Below, in pieces: positions 20,453-25,790 of a DNA stretch of 25,790 nt. The stretch spans positions 1 to 25,790 of IMG/VR virus record IMGVR_UViG_3300020401_000080; one strand, written 5' to 3'. Made by a program: the position numbers and the translations under genes. Position 1 is the first letter of the stretch. Each line of letters starts with the position of its first letter. Under the pieces are notes generated by a model that saw nothing but the letters and a program-made list of their open reading frames with translations, did not search any database and was not told the DNA's origin. This stretch comes from a virus.

Positions 20453-21136
20453 ATGGAAAAAGTAAATGAAATAAAAAAGCGCCTAGAAGACGCAGGTCTG
20501 AGATACTGGGCGAATGATAACATCAGTGAGGTATTACAGGAAGGTGATAAGCAACAGATTATTGAAGAAGCCATTCCTGCATTTGAAAATGTATTACAGA
20601 AATTGTTAATTGATACTAAAACAGATCCTAACAGTCAAGATACTGCTAGGCGTATGGCTAAGATGTATATTAATGAAATTATGAGCGGTCGTTATGATCC
20701 AATGCCTAACCCTAGTGCATTTCCTAATTACATTGAAGGTGGTTATGAAGGTATGTTGGTTGTGCGAAGCGAACTGACTAGTTTGTGTTCACATCATCAT
20801 CAAACTGTAAAGGGTGTAGCATACATTGGAATAATTGCTGGTCCTAAATTACTCGGTTTAAGCAAGTATACACGTATTGCCCAATGGTGTGCAAGACGTG
20901 GTACACTACAAGAAGAACTTAATGTTATGATTGCAAATGCAATACAAGAACAGACAGGTAGTGAACACGTTGGTGTGTATGTACAAGCGACACATGGTTG
21001 TTGTGAGAATAGAGGTATTAAAGCACATAGTTCTTTAACACAGACTACTGTACTACGTGGAGCATTTAAAGATGATCCAGCAACTAAGAAAGAGTTTATA
21101 GATAACGTTAAATTGCAACAGGAACACGCGAAATGA
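20453..21136 (+). CDS. folE: GTP cyclohydrolase I
   Basis: 227 aa, usual length for FolE. It converts GTP to dihydroneopterin triphosphate, the first step of both folate and 7-deazaguanine synthesis. Zinc ligands are visible: TSLCSHHHQTVKG with Cys112 and His115, and ATHGCCENRGI with Cys183. GLSKYTRI (135-142) and the QEEL helix match the GLSKLaRi and QErlT family motifs. The N-terminal 50 residues are helical, as in homologues. It has its own near-consensus promoter. With QueE 0.9 kb downstream and the QueD-like and TGT-like genes upstream, a role in making a deazaguanine base for DNA is more likely than folate supply. The stop overlaps the next start (ATGA). Confidence 0.94.
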   Translation: MEKVNEIKKRLEDAGLRYWANDNISEVLQEGDKQQIIEEAIPAFENVLQKLLIDTKTDPNSQDTARRMAKMYINEIMSGRYDPMPNPSAFPNYIEGGYEGMLVVRSELTSLCSHHHQTVKGVAYIGIIAGPKLLGLSKYTRIAQWCARRGTLQEELNVMIANAIQEQTGSEHVGVYVQATHGCCENRGIKAHSSLTQTTVLRGAFKDDPATKKEFIDNVKLQQEHAK

Positions 21137-21516
21137 TTAGAGAATGGGTAGTTGATGCATGGAATGGTATTATGAATTATGAACGTAATCCATTAAGACA
21201 CATTCCAGACTTACAGGTTAGACACATGGTGATGCAGGTATTAGCATTTATGTGGTCAGGTGTATTTGCTTTACTTATAGCAGAAAGTATTACAGTTTTT
21301 GCTTATAGTTCAATAGCACACATTGTTTTTATTACTGCTATTGTAATTACTGTAGGAACATTTAAGGTTGCAGAAAAAAGTCCTACTTCATTTAATTTTT
21401 TAAATGGATATCACAGTTTAGGTAGATCGAGAAACTATACTATCTATCGTGATAAGCATGGTAACGTACATAAGGTAGAGTTACCAAAAGGTGATCCAGG
21501 AGGAGAGCATGAATAA
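21133..21516 (+). CDS. two-span membrane protein, unknown function
   Basis: 127 aa. A 35-residue amphipathic N-terminus (DAWNGIMNYERNPLRHIPDL) precedes two hydrophobic spans, about 35-55 (MQVLAFMWSGVFALLIAES) and 58-78 (VFAYSSIAHIVFITAIVITV). The hydrophilic C-terminus has LGRSRNYTIYRDKHGNVHK and ends GDPGGEHE. Coupled to folE by ATGA and to the next mini-gene by an 8-base overlap; the ggaggag inside its end serves that gene. Function unknown. Confidence 0.72.
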   Translation: MIREWVVDAWNGIMNYERNPLRHIPDLQVRHMVMQVLAFMWSGVFALLIAESITVFAYSSIAHIVFITAIVITVGTFKVAEKSPTSFNFLNGYHSLGRSRNYTIYRDKHGNVHKVELPKGDPGGEHE

Positions 21517-21607
21517 GATTAAATGGGCTATATTAGATAACTTACCTACTATATGGATATTAGCTGTCTTTGGCTTTGGTCTTTTAATGGCGTATAACAA
21601 TGCCTAA
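21509..21607 (+). CDS. 32-aa single-span membrane peptide
   Basis: Short frame with a near-perfect Shine-Dalgarno (aggagga) before ATG 21509. The product begins MNKIKWAILDNLPT and has one hydrophobic helix (IWILAVFGFGLLMAY). It overlaps both neighbours by 8 bases. The ribosome site, the membrane helix and the otherwise empty interval support a real gene. Confidence 0.65.
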   Translation: MNKIKWAILDNLPTIWILAVFGFGLLMAYNNA

Positions 21608-21803
21608 GATAGAAATAGCAAAAAAGGATCCAGGCGATAATCATTTTAGTGTGAGCCTTGTTAAAAGTGTATTCCGTATGGTAGCTTGTGGCTTTTTAGT
21701 TTACGGCGGATATATGTTAGAATTTTGGGGTTGGCCATTTATGGCGGCAGGCGCAATCTTATTTCTTGCAGAAGTACTTGGTATAATAGAGGAGATTGTA
21801 TGA
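21600..21803 (+). CDS. 67-aa membrane protein
   Basis: Begins in an 8-base overlap with the 32-aa peptide gene. The N-terminus MPKIEIAKKDPGDNHFSVSL is hydrophilic, and the repeat of a GDPG/DPGD-type stretch near the previous gene's end may be chance. Two hydrophobic spans follow, about 23-41 (SVFRMVACGFLVYGGYML) and 45-62 (WPFMAAGAILFLAEVLGI). Function unknown; one of three membrane proteins between folE and queE. Confidence 0.7.
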   Translation: MPKIEIAKKDPGDNHFSVSLVKSVFRMVACGFLVYGGYMLEFWGWPFMAAGAILFLAEVLGIIEEIV

Positions 21804-21988
21804 TGAAAGAAGGACCTATGAAACAACACGTAGAAGAAAATACTGATGGCGTAATTAAACAAAAGTTTATTACGTATCGAAAAAAGGACGGTATGCTTGT
21901 AAAAGAAACAAGTGTAAGACAGTTCCACGGCAATGGTGACTATAACGATAGTTACTATCATGAACCATTAGCAAAAATAAGTGATTAA
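21800..21988 (+). CDS. 62-aa protein, unknown function
   Basis: Starts ATGATG at 21800 with agaggag 6 bases upstream; overlaps the previous stop. Longer readings of this frame run through the membrane protein gene and are unlikely. The product (MMKEGPMKQHVEENTDGVIK, then KFITYRKKDGMLVKETSVR and a YNDSYYHEP end) looks like a small beta-rich soluble protein. No known family. It precedes queE by 2 bases. Confidence 0.65.
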   Translation: MMKEGPMKQHVEENTDGVIKQKFITYRKKDGMLVKETSVRQFHGNGDYNDSYYHEPLAKISD

Positions 21989-21990
21989 AT

Positions 21991-22887
21991 ATGGCAGAGA
22001 AGAAGTATTATTACAGTGAAATATTTCATTCGATTCAGGGTGAAGGACATTATACAGGTGTCCCAACTGCATGGATACGTTTCTTCTTATGCAATTTACA
22101 ATGTAGTGGCTTTGGACAAATAGATCCAACAAATCCAGATACATATGATTTGCCATTTTTGAACTATGATGTAAGCCAAGTAAAAAGAGTTGAAGACTTG
22201 CCTGTATGGGAAAAAGGTTGCGATTCAAGTTATACTTGGGCTAAGAAGTACAAGCATCTAATGGGGCAAGAAACTCCTGAAGTATTAGCTAACAAGATTG
22301 TTGATATACTAAAGACGGATTCGAACCCAGAAGGTAAGTTCTTACATCCTATGAGTAAGCAAAGACAACACTTATGTTTTACTGGCGGTGAGCCTTTAAT
22401 GGTTACAGGACAGGCGGCAAGTGTTGGCATATACAACGAATTATTAAAGCAAGGTAACTTGCCAGAGTCAATGACTTTTGAAACTAATGGTACACAAAAG
22501 TTAAAACAAGAATTTAAGGATTGGGCTACAGGAATAGATCAAGAAGTGTTCTTTAGTTGTAGTCCTAAATTGTTTACAGTTAGTGGTGAACAAACTAAAA
22601 AAGCAATCATTCCAGAAGTAGTTGGTGAATATAGACAAGTTTCTAAAGCAGGACAATTAAAATTTGTTGTAGGATCTGAACAAAGACAATGGGACGAAAT
22701 GGATTCTGCTATAGAAAAATTTAGAGCAGAAGGTGTAGATTGGCCTGTATGGATAATGCCTGTAGGGGCTAGAGAAGAAGAGCAAACTGCGACAGCCGGA
22801 GACGTTGCTAAATTGGCTTTTCAACGGGGATATAACGTGGCGGCAAGAGTTCACGTTTATCTGTTTGGTAATGCAATTGGCACGTAG
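21991..22887 (+). CDS. queE: 7-carboxy-7-deazaguanine synthase-like radical SAM enzyme, split cluster motif
   Basis: 298 aa, longer than usual QueE (about 210-245). QueE contracts 6-carboxytetrahydropterin to 7-carboxy-7-deazaguanine. The N-terminus YYSEIFHSIQGEGHYTGVPTA is the QueE signature. The radical SAM cysteines normally read CxxxCxxC followed by D-x-YTW. Here FLCNLQCSG gives Cys34 and Cys38, but the third, Cys77, appears only in KGCDSSYTWAKK, after 38 residues instead of two. CFTGGEPLM (129-137) is the usual SAM-binding GGEP loop, and FETNGT and FSCSPK match the ETNG and SPK strands. The insertion (39-76) is probably a loop at the cluster face. GC and codon usage are like the neighbours. 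The FolE and QueD-like genes complete the preceding steps; QueC is absent. Confidence 0.85.
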   Translation: MAEKKYYYSEIFHSIQGEGHYTGVPTAWIRFFLCNLQCSGFGQIDPTNPDTYDLPFLNYDVSQVKRVEDLPVWEKGCDSSYTWAKKYKHLMGQETPEVLANKIVDILKTDSNPEGKFLHPMSKQRQHLCFTGGEPLMVTGQAASVGIYNELLKQGNLPESMTFETNGTQKLKQEFKDWATGIDQEVFFSCSPKLFTVSGEQTKKAIIPEVVGEYRQVSKAGQLKFVVGSEQRQWDEMDSAIEKFRAEGVDWPVWIMPVGAREEEQTATAGDVAKLAFQRGYNVAARVHVYLFGNAIGT

Positions 22888-22897
22888 GAGGTGAAGC

Positions 22898-23254
22898 ATG
22901 AAACCGATACAAACATTATTAACAATATTCATATTCTTTGTAGCATTAGTAATCTATAAAGAGAGTCTGGCAGTTGAATGGAATCAAAAGCCTGTTGTTT
23001 GCGGACAATGGCCTGAGATTCAACAAGGACTAAAAAATAGGGGAGAAATACTCTTAATACAAGGAACTCAACAGACCGCAGTATACGGTGGTAAAGATTA
23101 TGAGCTATCTGATATAGCCGCACTTTTACCAATGTCAATTTGGGTCAATCCAAAAACAAAAACGTATACAATACTAGAGTTCCATCCGACATACCAATCA
23201 CATTGTATTATAAGTTTTGGTATTGATTGGAGAATAGAAGGAGAACAACTATGA
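22898..23254 (+). CDS. small exported or membrane-anchored protein
   Basis: 118 aa with a near-perfect Shine-Dalgarno (aggaggtgaa). The N-terminus MKPIQTLLTIFIFFVALVIY is a hydrophobic signal sequence, with a possible cleavage near ESLA-VEW; no lipobox Cys follows. The rest is a small mature domain with Cys in VVCGQW and SHCIIS, which could form a disulfide in the periplasm, and a beta-rich pattern (ILLIQGTQQTAVYGG, TKTYTILEFHP). Function unknown. It overlaps the next gene by 4 bases. Confidence 0.75.
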   Translation: MKPIQTLLTIFIFFVALVIYKESLAVEWNQKPVVCGQWPEIQQGLKNRGEILLIQGTQQTAVYGGKDYELSDIAALLPMSIWVNPKTKTYTILEFHPTYQSHCIISFGIDWRIEGEQL

Positions 23255-23634
23255 AGGACTTTATAAACAAAGTCAAAGATAAGTTTGTTAAAAAAGAAAA
23301 GGCAGGTGAAACTTCCGAAGAAAAAAGACTACGTCTTTTACAGGAAGAAAAAGCCGCGGCAACTAAGGCTAAGAAACCTTGGGTTGCAGTTTTGAATACC
23401 CACGTAAATCATAATGATATTAAGAATGGGTTTTTTGAACTAGATTGGAATAACGAATTTATTGAGCAACTACTTGATGCAGGTTATTCTGGGGAAACAA
23501 ATGAGCAGATTGTTGATGCATGGTTCAAAACTATTGCAAGAAACATTTTGGAAGAACAAGGTTTGGATCCTAACAGAGGAGCAGGATATATCAAAATCAA
23601 TAAAAACAAAGATGGTAAGACAGAAATTAGTTGA
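23251..23634 (+). CDS. conserved phage protein, unknown function
   Basis: 127 aa from ATG 23251 (aaggag upstream; ATGA overlap). The first 50 residues form a Lys/Glu-rich helix (KVKDKFVKKEKAGETSEEKR). The conserved core is KPWVAVLNTHVNHNDIKNGFFELDWNNEFIEQLL followed by DAGYSGETNEQIVDAWFKTI, a segment I recall as well conserved in T4-like marine phages. The C-terminus holds DPNRGAGYIKINKNKDGK. No enzyme motif. Its stop lies within the -35 box of the rnh promoter. Confidence 0.78.
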   Translation: MKDFINKVKDKFVKKEKAGETSEEKRLRLLQEEKAAATKAKKPWVAVLNTHVNHNDIKNGFFELDWNNEFIEQLLDAGYSGETNEQIVDAWFKTIARNILEEQGLDPNRGAGYIKINKNKDGKTEIS

Positions 23635-23659
23635 CAACTTGTTTAATTTATGCTACAAT
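23631..23659 (+). promoter_or_regulatory. sigma70-type promoter for rnh
   Basis: TTGACA at 23631-23636, 17 bp, TACAAT at 23654-23659 with TGC directly before it (extended -10). The start near 23666 gives an AT-rich leader of about 27 nt. A TTTAAATA at 23676-23683 might be a late element but is a weak match. Confidence 0.72.
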
Positions 23660-23692
23660 TATAACATAATATAAATTTAAATAGGTAGTACA

Positions 23693-24679
23693 ATGAAATA
23701 TGTTTTGGTAGATACGGCTAATACTTTCTTTAGAGCTCGCCATGTAGTACGAGGCGAACTAGATATAAAAGTTGGTATGGCTTTCCATATTACATTTAAT
23801 AGTTTGAAAAAGGCATGGAACGACTTCGATGCTGATCATATCGTATTTTGTTTAGAGGGTAGAAGTTGGCGTAAAGACTTTTATGAGCCTTACAAAAGAA
23901 ATAGGCAAGAAACTAGAGATGCACTTACAGAAGCACAACAAGAAGAAGATAGAGTGTTCTGGGAAACATTTGATAGTTTCAAAGATTTTATTACACAGAA
24001 AACTAATTGTACAGTATTACAACATCCTGAGCTAGAAGCTGATGACTTGATTGCAGGTTGGGTACAAGCACATCCTAACGATGAACACGTTATTATTAGT
24101 ACAGATGGTGACTTTGCACAACTGATTAGTCCTAAGGTTCAACAATACAATGGTGTTAGTAATACAACTATTACACACGAAGGTTACTTTGATGACAAAG
24201 GTAAACGTGTGATTGATAAGAAAACAAAAGCAGAAAAACCTGCACCCAATCCTGAATGGTTACTATTTGAAAAGTGTATGCGAGGTGATACGTCAGATAA
24301 CGTGTTTAGTGCATATCCGGGTGTAAGAGTAAAAGGCACTAAAAACAAAGTAGGCTTACAAGAGGCATTTGCAGATAAAAGCAATAAGGGTTATGCTTGG
24401 AATAACTTGATGTTGCAACGTTGGGTTGATCATGAAGGGAATGAACACAGAGTATTAGATGATTACAATCGTAATGTTACACTATGTGATCTTACTGCAC
24501 AGCCTGAGAATATAAAAGAAAAGATTCAAACAACAATTCAAGAGAATGCACAACCTAAGAATATCAAGCAAGTAGGTTTGCGTCTTATGAAGTTCTGTGC
24601 ATTGTATGATATGCAAAGAATAACTGATAATGCTCAGGCTTATGCTGAGCCATTACAAGCGAGGTATCCTGTATTATGA
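23693..24679 (+). CDS. rnh: T4 Rnh-like 5'-3' nuclease (FEN-1/RNase H family)
   Basis: 328 aa (T4 Rnh is 305). It removes RNA primers and short DNA flaps during lagging-strand synthesis. Acidic metal-site motifs are in order: YVLVDTANTFFRARH (first Asp), FCLEGRSWRKDFYEPYKRNR (the YK-NR arch helix of 5' nucleases), ELEADDLIAGWV, ISTDGDFAQLI, and MRGDTSDNVFSAYPGV, the helix-hairpin region. In T4, Rnh works with gp32 and gp45. The C-terminal helical part resembles T4 Rnh. Start ATG 23693 has only a weak ribosome site (ggtag). A promoter at 23631 serves it. Coupled to the next gene by ATGA. Confidence 0.92.
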   Translation: MKYVLVDTANTFFRARHVVRGELDIKVGMAFHITFNSLKKAWNDFDADHIVFCLEGRSWRKDFYEPYKRNRQETRDALTEAQQEEDRVFWETFDSFKDFITQKTNCTVLQHPELEADDLIAGWVQAHPNDEHVIISTDGDFAQLISPKVQQYNGVSNTTITHEGYFDDKGKRVIDKKTKAEKPAPNPEWLLFEKCMRGDTSDNVFSAYPGVRVKGTKNKVGLQEAFADKSNKGYAWNNLMLQRWVDHEGNEHRVLDDYNRNVTLCDLTAQPENIKEKIQTTIQENAQPKNIKQVGLRLMKFCALYDMQRITDNAQAYAEPLQARYPVL

Positions 24680-25158
24680 CAAGTTTAAAAGCAAACGAAA
24701 TTTTAAAAAATAAGTTTTGGATCATCGAGGACACCGACAGCAAGACAAAAGTTGGTACTCTATCCAAAGATCAAGATAACAGATTTATGTATAGTTGCGA
24801 TACTGGTTCTTATTTCTATGATAATAGGAATGCAGTTGAAAAGCAATTAGGTAACATATTATGGACCAAAGGTGATATTTCCGATAAGGCATCACCAAGC
24901 AAAGAAATCTATAATTTACCTACTTCAACTACGCCATATAATACTATGTACGATATTAAACGTAAATTTGGCTTGTTTACTAAAAGTAAAAAGTCTAAGA
25001 GTTTATATTGTGCAGGTTATTTTTGTATACATTTTGAAAAGGGTTGGGTAAAAAGTTTTTGTCCCAAGCTAGTTACATTAGAAAAATATGAATATAAAGG
25101 ACCATTTAAGACCGAATTAGAAATGCGTCAGGAGTTAAGTAATGTCAACAGAGGTTAA
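24676..25158 (+). CDS. conserved phage protein, unknown function
   Basis: 160 aa. It begins MTSLKANEILKNKFWIIEDT and continues with KVGTLSKDQDNRFMYSC, a strand pattern, then NLPTSTTPYNTMYDIKRKFG and KSKSLYCAGYFCIHFEKGWVKSFCPKL, with four Cys spread in the second half, and a terminal Arg-rich helix (TELEMRQELSN). I believe relatives occur in other T4-like marine phages but have no function to offer. The rnh context suggests replication. Coupled to rnh by ATGA and overlapping the next gene by 17 bases. Confidence 0.75.
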   Translation: MTSLKANEILKNKFWIIEDTDSKTKVGTLSKDQDNRFMYSCDTGSYFYDNRNAVEKQLGNILWTKGDISDKASPSKEIYNLPTSTTPYNTMYDIKRKFGLFTKSKKSKSLYCAGYFCIHFEKGWVKSFCPKLVTLEKYEYKGPFKTELEMRQELSNVNRG

Positions 25159-25384
25159 ACCTTTAAATCCTATTCCGCTACAACAGTTCATTGATAAGGT
25201 GAAAGTAGCAGATGCAAGTAAGACACCCGAACTTAGACTTACACTACAAGAAGCTAAGATCCTTGCATTTACACTAGGCGAAGTAATGTCTAGATTGCAT
25301 GGTGATTTAGAAAAATTAATAGACCAACAAAATAAGACTGAAGAAGTCATTAATGTCGCCGCAGATGGCGGTCAATCCTGGTAA
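25142..25384 (+). CDS. 80-aa helical protein, unknown function
   Basis: ATG 25142 has aggag upstream and lies in the end of the preceding gene. The product is mostly alpha-helical: LQQFIDKVKVADASKTPEL, LTLQEAKILAFTLGEVMSR, and DLEKLIDQQNKTEEVINVAA. It is acidic and may act as an oligomerising adaptor. No family recognised. An almost perfect palindrome and a late promoter-like octamer follow its stop. Confidence 0.73.
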   Translation: MSTEVKPLNPIPLQQFIDKVKVADASKTPELRLTLQEAKILAFTLGEVMSRLHGDLEKLIDQQNKTEEVINVAADGGQSW

Positions 25385-25403
25385 TCCTGTAAGCTCATAA
25401 CCT

Positions 25404-25423
25404 AGTAATATACGTATATTACT
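25404..25423 (+). repeat. 20-bp perfect palindrome
   Basis: AGTAATATAC followed by its exact reverse complement GTATATTACT, 19 bases after the previous stop and 10 bases before the GATAAATA octamer. It could be a protein-binding operator or an RNA 3' hairpin. There is no T-run after it, so it is not a standard intrinsic terminator. Confidence 0.75.
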
Positions 25424-25433
25424 CTGAATAAGA

Positions 25434-25441
25434 GATAAATA
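25434..25441 (+). promoter_or_regulatory. late-type promoter octamer GATAAATA
   Basis: 7 of 8 match to the T4 late octamer, the same sequence as at 2780. It lies in the 75-base gap before the 25460 gene. A start near 25447 leaves a leader with agagga before ATG 25460. Confidence 0.55.
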
Positions 25442-25459
25442 TATGTATAGAGGAAAAAG

Positions 25460-25750
25460 ATGAGCAGACCTAAACCAACAGTAGTGCTAGAGCACGTTAA
25501 TAAAAAAACTTATAAATCTGAGCAAGTCTTAGATGCGGAAGCCATTTGGGCAGTATTCTTCAAAGACAAACCTTTTAATTTAAAAAGTTCTAATGTATTA
25601 ACAAACTATCCTGGACCTAAATATAAAAAAGTCTCTTTTTCAAATCCAGGTCATGCACACAATCTTGCTAAAAAATTAAACGACTTATTCAACTGCGAAG
25701 ACTTTACAGTGGTTAAACTTACTGCTGGTGAAACAGTAAAAGAAGAATAA
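25460..25750 (+). CDS. 96-aa basic protein, unknown function
   Basis: Starts after agagga with ATG 25460. The product reads MSRPKPTVVLEHVNKKTYKS, then EQVLDAEAIWAVFFKDKPFN, LTNYPGPKYKKVSFSNPGHA and a C-terminal helix LAKKLNDLFNCEDF. It looks like a small alpha/beta protein. The possible late promoter and palindrome immediately upstream suggest separate regulation. No known family; a gp33-like transcription factor was considered but the sequence gives no support. Confidence 0.7.
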   Translation: MSRPKPTVVLEHVNKKTYKSEQVLDAEAIWAVFFKDKPFNLKSSNVLTNYPGPKYKKVSFSNPGHAHNLAKKLNDLFNCEDFTVVKLTAGETVKEE

Positions 25751-25752
25751 TC

Positions 25753-25790
25753 ATGAACTGGAAAGAAACCTATACCAAGGTGTTCTTGAA
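25753..25790 (+). CDS. start of a gene, 3' truncated by the window
   Basis: ATG 25753, two bases after the previous stop, opens a frame that runs to the window edge (MNWKETYTKVFL). Only 12 complete codons are visible, with a weak purine-rich ribosome site (agaagaa), so nothing can be said of the product. Confidence 0.5.
   Translation, partial: MNWKETYTKVFL

Noticed and set aside
21782-21787. TATAAT as a -10 box before the 62-aa gene
   Set aside because: No acceptable -35 hexamer at 16-18 bp; it encodes part of the GIIEE end of a membrane protein.
21686-21799. Upstream extension of the 62-aa gene
   Set aside because: It would overlap the 67-aa membrane protein almost fully; the Shine-Dalgarno lies just before 21800.
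1-25790. tRNA genes, CRISPR arrays, insertion sequences or integrase/att sites
   Set aside because: Coding is nearly continuous; no cloverleaf-like segment, spaced repeat array, transposase or integrase was seen.

Overview
The window is a gene-dense, AT-rich stretch of a tailed-phage genome of the T4-like type. I recognise a family B DNA polymerase (gp43, 5182-7863), a sliding clamp (gp45, 9658-10389), a DexA-type exonuclease (7983-8525), an Rnh-type 5' nuclease (23693-24679) and a probable DsbA homologue (4053-4313). The accessory content (2OG-Fe(II) oxygenases, HAD phosphatases, FolE, QueE, a cupin and many small conserved proteins) is typical of marine T4-like phages of cyanobacteria and alphaproteobacteria. 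A low-GC marine alphaproteobacterial host is plausible, but this is inference. All genes lie on the + strand, mostly overlapping by 1-20 bases. No gene-free stretch exceeds 100 bases, and I see no tRNA, CRISPR, insertion sequence or clear terminator.

Layout. 1-3467: proteins of possible structural or late type, including a partial HAD-ParB fusion and a Cys-rich protein with a duplicated module; two late-promoter-like octamers lie here. 3482-5113: a 2OG oxygenase, DsbA-like protein, a HAD phosphatase and two small membrane proteins. 5122-7863: two tandem hairpins with near-identical 8-nt loops, then gp43. 7853-9620: a small membrane protein, DexA, two small unknowns and an epimerase with a TTG start. 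9658-18260: clamp, a tRNA-guanine-transglycosylase/DpdA-like protein, 2OG oxygenases, a QueD-like T-fold protein, a glycosyltransferase, a cupin and a phosphoribosyltransferase. 18257-20376: an MBD4-like DNA glycosylase, HIT protein and SGNH-like protein. 20453-22887: FolE, four tiny proteins (three of them membrane proteins) and QueE. 22898-25790: a secreted protein, Rnh and small unknowns, ending in a truncated gene behind a late-type promoter.

How the genes fit together. FolE, a QueD-like protein, QueE and a TGT/DpdA-like transferase form most of a route from GTP to a 7-deazaguanine base and its insertion into nucleic acid, most likely phage DNA. QueC is not in the window. The QueE has its three cluster cysteines split by an insertion. 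An MBD4-like glycosylase, 2OG oxygenases and a glycosyltransferase in the same region suggest a wider base modification, protection and repair programme, but that link is inference.

Transcription. Six near-consensus sigma70-type promoters (TTGACA/T, 17-18 bp, TATAAT/TATACT/TACAAT) sit before dsbA, inside the HAD gene upstream of gp43, before gp45, before the glycosylase group, before folE and before rnh. GATAAATA octamers like the T4 late promoter precede the 2814 and 25460 genes.
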